From JABFXX01 sp036489755 (GTDB lineage: Bacteria > Myxococcota_A > Polyangia > Haliangiales > Haliangiaceae), in assembly GCA_036489755.1 (NCBI GenBank), contig DASXFD010000013.1, positions 16,798 through 80,797 on the forward strand: a stretch of 64,000 nt of DNA, given 5' to 3'. The translations under genes and the position numbers were made by a program. Shown one piece after another: positions 37,338-45,204 of this stretch (position 1 is its first letter; each line of letters starts with the position of its first letter). The notes beneath the pieces were generated by a model, which saw nothing but the letters and a program-made list of their open reading frames with translations, had not been told where the DNA came from and made no database searches.

Positions 37338-38045
37338 GTGGCAACAGGCATCGTGCTGTCGTGCGAGCACGCGTCGTGGACGCTGCCGCCGGGCGTCGAC
37401 CTCGGCGTGCCGGATGACGTGCTGCGCTCGCAGGCCGGCTGGGATCACGGCGCGTACGAGATCGCCGCACGGATCTCCGAGTCGCTCGGCATCGCGGTGC
37501 ACGCCGGCGCGTTCACGCGGATGTTCGTCGATCTCAACCGCGCACCCGATCATCCCGACGTCACGCCGGCCGTCTGCTACGGCGCGCCGGTGCCGGGCAA
37601 CGCGCATTTGTCGCCGGGCGATCGCGCCGCGCGGCTCGCGTCGTTTCACGCGCCGTACTGGAACGAGGTCCGCCGCGACGTCGCCGCGCGCCTCGTCGAT
37701 CACGGCGAGGTGCTCCACGTGTGCTCGCACTCGTTCGATCCCGCGCTCGATGTCGCGACGCGCACGTTCGAGGTCGGCGTGCTGTACGACCCGGCGCACG
37801 CGTTCGAGGCGCAGCTGTCCGAGCAACTGCTGTTTCACCTGCGGCGCGCAGGCCTCGACGTGCGCGCGAACCAGCCCTATCAAGGCGTCGGCGCGGCGAT
37901 CTGCACGTCGCTGCGCACCGAGCTCGCCGGCAAGCCCTACGCCGGCATCCAGCTCGAGACGTCGCACGCCGTCACGTACAGCCCCGGCGGCTGCGCCCGC
38001 GTCGCGCGCGCGCTGCTCGGCTTTCTCGAAGGCCTCGGCGCGTAA
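37338..38045 (+). CDS. N-formylglutamate amidohydrolase-like enzyme
   Basis: 235 residues from a GTG at 37338. The family signature is present: VLSCEHASWTLPPG, DHGAYEIA, FTRMFVDLNRAPDHP, and LHVCSHSFDP. The C-terminal ETSHAVTYSPGG is also typical. The family removes the formyl group from N-formylglutamate in histidine breakdown, but many members stand alone. No hut genes are near, so the substrate is open. It follows the NrsF gene by 11 bases on the same strand. Confidence 0.8.
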   Translation: MATGIVLSCEHASWTLPPGVDLGVPDDVLRSQAGWDHGAYEIAARISESLGIAVHAGAFTRMFVDLNRAPDHPDVTPAVCYGAPVPGNAHLSPGDRAARLASFHAPYWNEVRRDVAARLVDHGEVLHVCSHSFDPALDVATRTFEVGVLYDPAHAFEAQLSEQLLFHLRRAGLDVRANQPYQGVGAAICTSLRTELAGKPYAGIQLETSHAVTYSPGGCARVARALLGFLEGLGA

Positions 38046-38098
38046 GCGCCTACCATTACCCCAACGCCTGTTGACGCTCGCCCGCGCGGGGTCGAACA

Positions 38099-40252
38099 AT
38101 GATCGCGGCGATGGCGGCCCCCGAGAATACGGCACCGCCTCGCCCGAGCTCGGTGCCCGCGGATGCGCGCTGGGATCACGCGCAGGCCGGGTTCGAGTGG
38201 TCGACCGGGGTCGTCGACGGTGAAGGCCGCCGCCACGGGCGCTATTGCAGCTGGACGCGCAGCGGTCACCTCCACGGCGAGTGCGATTACGACCACGGCC
38301 GCGTGCACGGCAAGAACGTCACGTACCACCCCGACGGCACGATCGCGTCGGAGGCCGAGTGGCAACACGGCGTGATCATGGACAGCGTGTTCCATCGCTC
38401 CACGGTCGCGACGCCGGAACCATTCGCGCAGGCCTCGCCCGGCGTGTGGTCGGTGCGCTACTGCACGCGCGACGGCAAGACCAACTACACGATCCGGTAC
38501 TTCGCGAAGACCGGCGACGAGTGCGGTCCCGACGGCAAGCCGCTACCGGCGCGAGCCGCCAGCGTGTCGCCGGACGCGCGCTGGTTCGCCGACGCCGATC
38601 AAGGCACCGGGCGCTGGGTCGAAGGCGCGATCGAGCGCGGCACCAACGCGCAGGTCGGGCGCTGGCGGTGGTGGTCGGCGAACGGCGTCCTGCGCCACGA
38701 AGAGCTGCGCGACGGCAGAGGCGGCGCGAAGCGCATCGAGCACTACACCGCCGACGGCGTGCTCGAGCAGCGCATCGCGCGCGACGACGACGGCGCCGAG
38801 CAGCGCGACTACTTCTTCGACGACGGCGCGCTGTCGACGCGCTTTCGAAAAGACGCGCGCGGGCGCGAGACGTATCGCGCGAGCTGGCTGCCCGACGGCA
38901 CGCTCGACGACGAGCGCGCGTATGCGTACGACGGCGACGTGCTCGCGTCGGTCATCGAGCGCGCCACCGGCGGCGCGCTCGCGTTCGATGCGCGTCGCGA
39001 ACCGGATGGCAGCGCGCTGTCGTGCGTGTTGTTCGGACCGAGCGGCGCGCTGCCGGCGGCGAGCGGCTCGATCGCCGACGATCGGCTCGTCGGCCGGTGG
39101 AAGATCTTCGATCCGGACGGACGGCTGCGCCGCGAGCTCGACACCACGCCGCTCGCGATCGCGCAGCCACCGACCGGCGAAGGCCTCGCGTGGCGGCTCG
39201 CCGAGGCGCTGATGCGACGCGACGCCGAGTCCGCGCCGCTGCCCGCCGAGCTCGCCGGGCTTCGCGACGCGCCGTGGCCCGACGATGTGCCCGCGTGCAT
39301 CACCGCGCTCGTCGCGACCGATCCGCTCGTCCGCGAATACGCGCACGCGGCCGTCGAGAGTGCGCTCGAGGACCCGGCGCTCGCGGCGCGCGCCCTGCCC
39401 TACCTCGCGAAGCTGCTCGCGAACGCCGCCGTCGATCGCGCGCGGCTGCTCGCGACCGTCTACGAGATCTGCGCGCGCGCGACCGGTCACGACGCGATCG
39501 AAGCCGCGCTCGGTGCCGCGTGGCCGGCGATCTTCTCGGCGTTCGGCCGCGCGAATTACGCCGAGCGCCACCAGATCCTCGCCATCGCGAAGCTCGCGCC
39601 GGTCGCGAAGGCGGACTTGCTCGCGCTCGCGCGCAAAGATCCTGATCCGACCGTACGCGCGTTCGCGCTCGATCGCCTGACCGAGCTGCCGACGTTCACC
39701 GCGGACGACGCGCAGCCGTCGCTCACCGACCGCGACAACCTCGTGCGCGCCGCCGCCGCGATCGCCGTCGGCCAGCGCCAGGGTCCGGCGTCGACGAAAG
39801 ACGTCGTGCGCGTGCTCGACGAGGCGCTGCGCACGTGGCGCGAGCTCGCCCGGCGATTCGCCGAGCTGCCGTACGTCGACGCGCACGTGCTCGTCGCGAC
39901 CGCCGAGGCCGCCGCCGCGATCGGCACGCCCGATGCGCGCTCGCTGGCGCGCGAGCTGTGCGTCCACCTCGACGACGTCGAGCCGCGCGGCGCTCTCGCC
40001 TACGGCAACGCGCTGCTCCAGCTGGCGCTCGGCACCGGCGCGCGGCCGTATGCGAAGCGCTTCGTCGAGATCCTCGACACGCTCGCCAAGAGCAAGCCGT
40101 TCTGGGTTCACGAGCACGAAGCTGCGGGGCTGCTCGCCGCGCGCGGCTTGCCCGATCGCCGGCTCGCGCTGTCGGCGCTCGTGACGGAGCTGCGTGCCTC
40201 GCCCGACGCCGAGGCCACGCTGCACGCCCGGCTCAAACCGCAGAATTCGTGA
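38099..40252 (+). CDS. MORN-type repeat protein with C-terminal HEAT-like helical region
   Basis: 717 residues from the ATG at 38099. Residues about 35-350 carry MORN/YwqK-like repeats with a Trp or Tyr and Gly rhythm (GRRHGRYCSWTRSGHLHGEC, KNVTYHPDGTIASEAEWQHG, GRWRWWSANGVLRHEELRDG). Residues about 380-717 are Ala/Leu-rich helices with HEAT-like spacing (LVREYAHAAVESALEDPALA; DPDPTVRAFALDRLTEL). There is no signal or membrane segment. Probably a scaffold. Its 3' end overlaps the convergent gene by 20 bases. Other ATGs near the start make the exact N-terminus uncertain. Confidence 0.7.
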   Translation: MIAAMAAPENTAPPRPSSVPADARWDHAQAGFEWSTGVVDGEGRRHGRYCSWTRSGHLHGECDYDHGRVHGKNVTYHPDGTIASEAEWQHGVIMDSVFHRSTVATPEPFAQASPGVWSVRYCTRDGKTNYTIRYFAKTGDECGPDGKPLPARAASVSPDARWFADADQGTGRWVEGAIERGTNAQVGRWRWWSANGVLRHEELRDGRGGAKRIEHYTADGVLEQRIARDDDGAEQRDYFFDDGALSTRFRKDARGRETYRASWLPDGTLDDERAYAYDGDVLASVIERATGGALAFDARREPDGSALSCVLFGPSGALPAASGSIADDRLVGRWKIFDPDGRLRRELDTTPLAIAQPPTGEGLAWRLAEALMRRDAESAPLPAELAGLRDAPWPDDVPACITALVATDPLVREYAHAAVESALEDPALAARALPYLAKLLANAAVDRARLLATVYEICARATGHDAIEAALGAAWPAIFSAFGRANYAERHQILAIAKLAPVAKADLLALARKDPDPTVRAFALDRLTELPTFTADDAQPSLTDRDNLVRAAAAIAVGQRQGPASTKDVVRVLDEALRTWRELARRFAELPYVDAHVLVATAEAAAAIGTPDARSLARELCVHLDDVEPRGALAYGNALLQLALGTGARPYAKRFVEILDTLAKSKPFWVHEHEAAGLLAARGLPDRRLALSALVTELRASPDAEATLHARLKPQNS

Positions 40253-40766
40253 GGACCTCGAACGCGGCGCCGTCGACGTCTTCGTCGTGGGAGAACCCGG
40301 TCAGCGCCTTCGCCACCTCGACCGGCACGGCGAAGATGAAGTCGACCTCGGCGTCCTGGCCACCCGCTCGCTGCTGCTCCGCGGCCAAGCGATCGCGAAT
40401 CGCCGCGAATTCCGCGGGCAGCTCGCCGCCGGCCGCGAGGTGCTCGATCGAGCGCGCCGAGTCGTGAACGATCGACCACTGCTGCTCGCCGGCTCGCCAG
40501 CCGTACGCCGCGCTGAACATCACGTGCTCGTCGACGAAACACGTGACGGCTTCGCAGTTCGACGACAGCCGCGCGAGCAGGTCCTGGCCCTCGAAGCGCA
40601 AGTCTTCGTTGGACACCACGAGGTACCAGCCATCGGCAAGCCGCGCGCCGACGAGCGGCGACTCGGGGATGTCTTCGATGTCGCCGGTCCCGGTGAGCGC
40701 GAGCTCGTCGAGCACCGTGTCTCGCGTCTTGCCGCGAACGGCCACCCAGCACAGCGCAGCGCCCAT
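40233..40766 (-). CDS. Soluble protein of unknown function
   Basis: 177 residues from the ATG at 40764-40766, two bases after the stop of the marR-type gene, so it is very likely translated with it. It opens MGAALCWVAVRGKTRDTVLD and has a middle motif GWYLVVSNEDLRF. It contains an alternating strand/helix pattern but no domain I can name. The ending overlaps the MORN gene on the other strand by 20 bases. Confidence 0.65.
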   Translation of the reverse strand: MGAALCWVAVRGKTRDTVLDELALTGTGDIEDIPESPLVGARLADGWYLVVSNEDLRFEGQDLLARLSSNCEAVTCFVDEHVMFSAAYGWRAGEQQWSIVHDSARSIEHLAAGGELPAEFAAIRDRLAAEQQRAGGQDAEVDFIFAVPVEVAKALTGFSHDEDVDGAAFEVLTNSAV

Positions 40767-40768
40767 CC

Positions 40769-41212
40769 CTAGTTGTCCTCGCGCTCGAGCTCGACGATCA
40801 GCTGGCCGAGCGTCGATCGCGTGTGGTCGAGCGCGTTGTCGCCGACTCGCGCGATCGCGCGGCGCACCGCGGCCTCGACGGTACCGCGCTGCAGGCGATC
40901 GATCTTCTTGCCACCCGGCGTCAGCGAGAACCGCGCGCGCCGCCGATCGCTGGCATCTATCGCGCGCGCGAGCAGCCCGCGGCCCTCGAGTCGCGCGAGC
41001 AAGCCGGTCAACGTCGACGGATGCATGTTGAGCGTCTCGGCGAGCTCGCTCGCGGTCTGGTTCGCGCGCTGCCCGACGAGTCGGATCACGAGCCGTTGCG
41101 GCCCGGTCACGCCGACCGATTTGACCATCCGCTTCGAGCGCACGTCGAGCGCGTGCACGAGCTCCCACATGTGCTGCATGAACTGGAGCGTCTCGCCTTC
41201 GGGCTTGGCCAT
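40769..41212 (-). CDS. MarR-family transcriptional regulator
   Basis: 147 residues from an ATG at 41210-41212. Winged helix: GVTGPQRLVIRLVGQRANQT, TASELAETLNMHPSTLTGLL as recognition helix, and ASDRRRARFSLTPGGKKI as wing with the DxRxxxxxLT motif. Dimerisation helices flank it. It heads a two-gene unit with the unknown protein at 40233-40766 and is divergent from a lipoprotein gene, with 56 bases between the starts as possible operator space. Confidence 0.9.
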   Translation of the reverse strand: MAKPEGETLQFMQHMWELVHALDVRSKRMVKSVGVTGPQRLVIRLVGQRANQTASELAETLNMHPSTLTGLLARLEGRGLLARAIDASDRRRARFSLTPGGKKIDRLQRGTVEAAVRRAIARVGDNALDHTRSTLGQLIVELEREDN

Positions 41213-41268
41213 CGGGCGCGCAGCCTAGTTTGTGCGGGCGGGACCGTCAACGATGCTACGATGGCCTC

Positions 41269-42057
41269 GTGGGACGCGTGCTTGTCGCGAGCGCGTGCAT
41301 GTTGCTGGCGTGCGGGTTCGACCCCGCCCGGCTGACCGGCGACGATGCGCCCGGCTCGCCCGACGGCGCCGCGGCTGCCGACGGATCGCACGCGGACTCG
41401 AGCTCCCCCGCGCAGGACGGAGCGATGCTCGAGATGACTGGCTCGGCGTGCAGCGGCGCCGTGTGGCACGCCGACTTCTCGGTCGATCCGACGATGGTCG
41501 ACGGCAACGGCGACGGCATCGACGACTTCGCGGTGCGCGGCGGCGGCCCGTTGCCCGGCTCGCTCGGCAGCGGCGTGTGGACGGTGCCCGCGAGCAGCGC
41601 GGCGCTCGACACGCAGCCGAAGCAGCCGTTCACCACGCGCGTCGTGCTCGACGTGACCATGCAAAGCGTCACCCGCGGCGCGACGCACGGCACGGTCGCC
41701 TGGATCAACACCGCGTACGGCTCGGCGACGTTCGCGCCGCTGTTCCTCGACCTCCAGCGCGACTCCAACGAAGCCGAGTCGCAGACGCTCACCGTGTTCG
41801 GCAAGATGGGCTCGAACGCGGTCGAGTCACAGATCGACGCGTTCAGCGTCGGCGACGACGACCTGCACCACTTTCACGTCGACATCGATCCGACCGCGCT
41901 CAGCTATCACCTCGTGATGGACGGCGGCGCGCAGGATCGCGGCACGAAGAGCTACTACGCGATCCCGCTCGCAGGCTCGGACCAATGGGCGACCGTCGTC
42001 GCGTACGGCGGCGACTCGGTCTTCGACGATTTCCAGATCGAAGTCTGCCCGCCGTGA
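41269..42057 (+). CDS. Putative lipoprotein with a lectin-like beta-sandwich
   Basis: 262 residues from a GTG at 41269. GRVLVASACMLLACGFD has a lipobox LLAC. An Ala/Ser/Asp-rich linker (about 20-60) leads to a beta-rich domain: WHADFSVDPTMVDGNGDGIDDF, then FTTRVVLDVTMQ, and a final VFDDFQIEVC. This layout matches concanavalin-like or LamG-type folds. Myxobacteria have many such lipoproteins. The ligand is unknown. Confidence 0.6.
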   Translation: MGRVLVASACMLLACGFDPARLTGDDAPGSPDGAAAADGSHADSSSPAQDGAMLEMTGSACSGAVWHADFSVDPTMVDGNGDGIDDFAVRGGGPLPGSLGSGVWTVPASSAALDTQPKQPFTTRVVLDVTMQSVTRGATHGTVAWINTAYGSATFAPLFLDLQRDSNEAESQTLTVFGKMGSNAVESQIDAFSVGDDDLHHFHVDIDPTALSYHLVMDGGAQDRGTKSYYAIPLAGSDQWATVVAYGGDSVFDDFQIEVCPP

Positions 42058-42068
42058 GCGAGCGGATG

Positions 42069-42099
42069 GCGCGGTCGACCGTGACCGCGTAGCGAGCGA
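42069..42099 (+). repeat. Hairpin repeat (REP-like), copy 1
   Basis: CGCGGTC (42070-42076), loop GACCGT, GACCGCG (42083-42089), then TAGCGAGCGA. It lies between the convergent lipoprotein and acyl-CoA dehydrogenase genes. The same element occurs in inverted orientation at 43952-43983, on the other side of the acyl-CoA dehydrogenase gene. It may also act as a terminator. Confidence 0.75.
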
Positions 42100-42112
42100 A
42101 CCATGTGATCGA

Positions 42113-43933
42113 TCACCAGGCGGCGTCGTCGAGGCTCATCACCGCGAGGTCGCTCTGCTCGACGAGCTTCTTCGCGAGCGTGAGGCCCGGCAGCACCTCG
42201 GTCGCGAAGAACCGCGCCGCGGCTAGCTTGCCCTGATAGAACGCCCGGTCGTCGTCGCGCGCCGCCGCGAGCTTTTGGTGCGCGACGTGCGCCGAAGCGA
42301 CGAGGCGCCAGCCGATCACGAGCTCGGCGAGCGCCGCGAGGATGCGGTTGCCCTGCAGGCCCGCGTGATAGACGTTCTCGGCCGTCTTCTTGAACAGCGC
42401 GCCGAGCATGCCGTGAACGTCGGCGAGCGCGCGGCCGAGCGCGGCCTTCTCGACGTCGAGCTCGGGCGGCAAGCCTTCGATCGTCCGCTGGATCTGGCCC
42501 TGCAGCGCGGCGAGCGTGGCGCCGCCGTCGCGGCCGAGCTTGCGGAACACGAGGTCGAGCGCCTGGATGTGCGTCGTGCCCTCGTAGAGCGAATCGATCT
42601 TCTGATCGCGGATGTATTGCTCGATCGGATAGTCCTGGCAGTAACCCGAGCCGCCGAAGCACTGCAGCGACACCGCGAGCAGCTCGTAGACCTTCTCCGA
42701 GCCGTAGCCCTTGATCAGCGGCAGCATCAGATCGTTGAGCGCGTCGAGCGGGCGCGCCTCGGTGTTGCCGTGACCACCGCGCAGCGCGACTTGATCCTGC
42801 ACGTGCGCGGTCCACAGCACCATCGAGCGCAGGCCCTCCGCGAACGACTTCTGGAGCATCAGCATGCGGCGCACGTCGGGATGACGAATGATCTCGACGC
42901 GCGGCGCGGCCTTGTCGGCCTGCTTCGCGAGGTCGGCGCCTTGCTTGCGGACGCGCGTGTAGTCGAGCGCGTTGAGATATGCCGTCGACAAGGTCGCCAT
43001 CGACTTCGTGCCGACACCCATGCGCGCGTACTCGATGACGTGGAACATCTGCGCGATGCCGTTGTGGACGTCGCCGAGCAACAGGCCGCGGCACGGCGCG
43101 CCGTCATCCCCCGAGAGCGTCAGCTCGCACGTCGCCGAGCCCTTGATGCCCATCTTGTGCTCGACCTTCGTGACGACGCAGCCGTTGCGCGCGCCGAGCG
43201 TGCCGTCGGGCTCGACCCAAAACTTCGGCACGATGAACATCGACAGGCCCTTCGTGCCAGGCCCCGCGCCTTCGGGCCGCGCGAGCACCATGTGCACGAT
43301 GTTGTCGGGATGATCGAAGTCGCCGTTCGTGATGAACCGCTTGACGCCCTCGAGCCGCCACTCGTCGTCTTTGACGTGGATCGCCTTCGTCGTGCCCGCG
43401 CCGACGTCGCTGCCGGCGCCGGGCTCGGTGAGCACCATCGTCGCGCCCCAATGGCGGTCTAACCATGGCTTCACGAAGCGGCTGCGCTGGCTCTCGGTCC
43501 CGAGCGAGTCGACGATCGTCGTCATGAACGAGCCGAGCGTGTAGAAGCAAACGGCCGGGTTTGCGCCTGCCATCAGCTCGAACGCCGCCCACCGCACCGT
43601 CGGCGGCGCGCCCATCCCGCCGAGCGCTTCCGGAAGCTCGATGCCGTGCCAGCCGCCCGCGTAGTACGCGGCGATCGCCTCCTTGAAGCCTTTCGGCAGC
43701 GTGACGTTGCCCGTGCCGTCGAAGTGCGCGCCTTCGCGGTCACCGGCGGCGAACGCGGGCGTCCACGACGCCTGCAAGACCTCGAGGAAGCCTTCGAGCG
43801 CCGCGCGCGCGGTCGCCTCGTCCATCGACGAAAACGGCGCCTTGCCGAGCACGCTCGATTGGATCTCGAGCAGCTCGAACAAATTGAAGTAAATGTCGCG
43901 AAGGTTCGGCCGGTAATGCGAGGCGGTCGTCAC
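42113..43933 (-). CDS. Acyl-CoA dehydrogenase
   Basis: 606 residues from a GTG at 43931-43933. This is the long class with an extra C-terminal helical domain. N-terminal domain: GWHGIELPEALGGMGAPPTV. FAD-binding beta-domain: MVLTEPGAGSDVGA and GVKRFITNGDFD. C-terminal: the catalytic base Glu in YEGTTHIQALDLVFRKLG, and CFGGSGYCQDYPIEQY for FAD. It oxidises acyl-CoA to the 2-enoyl form; chain length is not readable. It is monocistronic and lies between two copies of a hairpin repeat. Confidence 0.93.
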   Translation of the reverse strand: MTTASHYRPNLRDIYFNLFELLEIQSSVLGKAPFSSMDEATARAALEGFLEVLQASWTPAFAAGDREGAHFDGTGNVTLPKGFKEAIAAYYAGGWHGIELPEALGGMGAPPTVRWAAFELMAGANPAVCFYTLGSFMTTIVDSLGTESQRSRFVKPWLDRHWGATMVLTEPGAGSDVGAGTTKAIHVKDDEWRLEGVKRFITNGDFDHPDNIVHMVLARPEGAGPGTKGLSMFIVPKFWVEPDGTLGARNGCVVTKVEHKMGIKGSATCELTLSGDDGAPCRGLLLGDVHNGIAQMFHVIEYARMGVGTKSMATLSTAYLNALDYTRVRKQGADLAKQADKAAPRVEIIRHPDVRRMLMLQKSFAEGLRSMVLWTAHVQDQVALRGGHGNTEARPLDALNDLMLPLIKGYGSEKVYELLAVSLQCFGGSGYCQDYPIEQYIRDQKIDSLYEGTTHIQALDLVFRKLGRDGGATLAALQGQIQRTIEGLPPELDVEKAALGRALADVHGMLGALFKKTAENVYHAGLQGNRILAALAELVIGWRLVASAHVAHQKLAAARDDDRAFYQGKLAAARFFATEVLPGLTLAKKLVEQSDLAVMSLDDAAW

Positions 43934-43951
43934 GACGACAGTTTACTTCGC

Positions 43952-43983
43952 TCGCTCGCTACGCGGTCAAAGTCGACCGCGGC
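43952..43983 (-). repeat. Hairpin repeat (REP-like), copy 2
   Basis: On the minus strand it reads CGCGGTC, loop GACTTT, GACCGCG, TAGCGAGCGA. It differs from copy 1 at two loop positions only. It sits just upstream of the acyl-CoA dehydrogenase start and behind the GNAT gene. Confidence 0.75.
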
Positions 43984-44004
43984 AATCCCGCTCGCGCGCG
44001 ATGG

Positions 44005-44478
44005 CTACGCGGCCAGCGACCGCTGCATCTCGACGAAGTGCGCGGGCCGCTTGAGCGCGCGGTGCGTGTACGGCGTGACGCCGGTCTCGCGGTAGCCGAG
44101 CGACCGATACCAGCGTGCGAGCTCTTCGCGCAGGTTGATGATGCGGATGCTCATCGTGGCGCAGCCGGCCGCCTCGCACAGCGCCTCCGCGATGCGCACC
44201 AGGCGCTTGCCGAGACCGTGGCCCTGCAGCTCCGGCGACACGCTCAGCATGCCGAAATAGCCGCGCCGTTCGACGTAGACCGCGGCGGCGAGCGCGCCGG
44301 GCGCGCGATCGAGCACGAGGAACGCGCCCGCGGTCATCATCGCCGCGATCTCGGTGGCGTTCGTGCGGTTGCCGTCGACGAAGAACTCTTCGATCGCGAA
44401 CGCCGCGTTCACCAGATCCGCCAGTGCAGCGGCATCGGCGGACGTCGCTTGGCGTACGCTAGTTGAGACGTGTTGCAC
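44005..44478 (-). CDS. GNAT-family N-acetyltransferase
   Basis: 157 residues from a GTG at 44476-44478. One GNAT fold: strand GYFGMLSVSPELQGHGLG with the Q/R-x-x-G-x-G/A acetyl-CoA loop (QGHGLGKRLV), then ATMSIRIINLREEL and WYRSLGYRETGV. It transfers an acyl group to an amine; the substrate is unknown. It is 10 bases downstream of the TetR gene, on the same strand, so likely co-transcribed. Confidence 0.9.
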   Translation of the reverse strand: MQHVSTSVRQATSADAAALADLVNAAFAIEEFFVDGNRTNATEIAAMMTAGAFLVLDRAPGALAAAVYVERRGYFGMLSVSPELQGHGLGKRLVRIAEALCEAAGCATMSIRIINLREELARWYRSLGYRETGVTPYTHRALKRPAHFVEMQRSLAA

Positions 44479-44488
44479 GGTACGAAGA

Positions 44489-45121
44489 CTACCGTGCGGC
44501 TCTGACGTCGGCCCACCGCGCGCGCGCCCCGCCGATGATGATCCCGACGATGTCGGCGATGCGCGCGGCCGACGGCGCCTGCTCCAGCTTGATCACCTGC
44601 GAGTGGACCGACGACGACAGCATGTAGACGAGCAACACGACGTCGGTCCGCCGAGGCAGCTCGCCGCGCTTGACCGCCAGGTCGAGCCGAGTCCGCCGGC
44701 TCGACAGCACGCTCTTGCGCATGTCGACGAGGATCGCGTCGACCTCGGGGTCGTGTTGCTCGAGCTGGATCATGCGCAAGAGGCCGCGCGTGACGTTGAC
44801 GTCGAACCTCGACACCGATTCGACGAAGTTCTCGGTGAGGTCGCGGACGAGGTCGCCGGTGTCGCGCGGCGGAACGATCACGAGGTAGTGCTCCAGCGCC
44901 GCGGCGACGAGCTGGCTCTTCACCGGCCACCGCCGGTAGATCGTCGTCTTGTTGACGCCGGCGCGCGTCGCGACCTCGTCGATGCGCAGCGTGCCGTAGC
45001 CGCACTCGCCGAGCATCTGCAACGTGGTCGCAAAGACCCGGTCGACCACGCGCGCACTGCGGCCTCCGGTGCGGACGCCGCCGAACTTCGGGGATGGGAG
45101 CCTGCGCGCGCGAGAAACCAT
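44489..45121 (-). CDS. TetR/AcrR-family repressor, divergent from the efflux operon
   Basis: 210 residues from the ATG at 45119-45121. DNA-binding domain: RVFATTLQMLGECGYGTLRI and DEVATRAGVNKTTIYRRWPV, the standard TetR helix-turn-helix. The C-terminal helical ligand domain includes SRFDVNVTRGLLRMIQLEQ. It is divergent from an EmrA-type adaptor gene over a shared promoter region with nested inverted repeats, so it should repress that operon and itself. The inducer is probably a substrate of the pump, as an inference. Confidence 0.92.
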   Translation of the reverse strand: MVSRARRLPSPKFGGVRTGGRSARVVDRVFATTLQMLGECGYGTLRIDEVATRAGVNKTTIYRRWPVKSQLVAAALEHYLVIVPPRDTGDLVRDLTENFVESVSRFDVNVTRGLLRMIQLEQHDPEVDAILVDMRKSVLSSRRTRLDLAVKRGELPRRTDVVLLVYMLSSSVHSQVIKLEQAPSAARIADIVGIIIGGARARWADVRAAR

Positions 45122-45122
45122 A

Positions 45123-45189
45123 CAACTGTAAACGCAACCGACAGTTGCATTATTATCGCGGCGTTGATTAAATGCAACTCGTCGTTGCA
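45123..45189. promoter_or_regulatory. Cluster of inverted repeats, likely TetR-type operators
   Basis: Three nested or adjacent inverted repeats lie between tetR and the emrA-type gene. CAACTGT (45123-45129) pairs with ACAGTTG (45141-45147). AGTTGCAT (45143-45150) pairs with ATGCAACT (45172-45179). TGCAAC (45173-45178) pairs with GTTGCA (45184-45189). All share an (A)GTTGCA core. They cover the putative efflux promoter. Confidence 0.65.
45145..45173 (+). promoter_or_regulatory. Putative promoter of the efflux operon
   Basis: TTGCAT (45145-45150), 17 bases, TTAAAT (45168-45173). The area is clearly more A+T-rich than the surroundings. It sits between and within the inverted repeats, as expected for a repressor that blocks RNA polymerase. 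Confidence 0.55.
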
Positions 45190-45204
45190 GTTAGTCGAGG
45201 AGCC

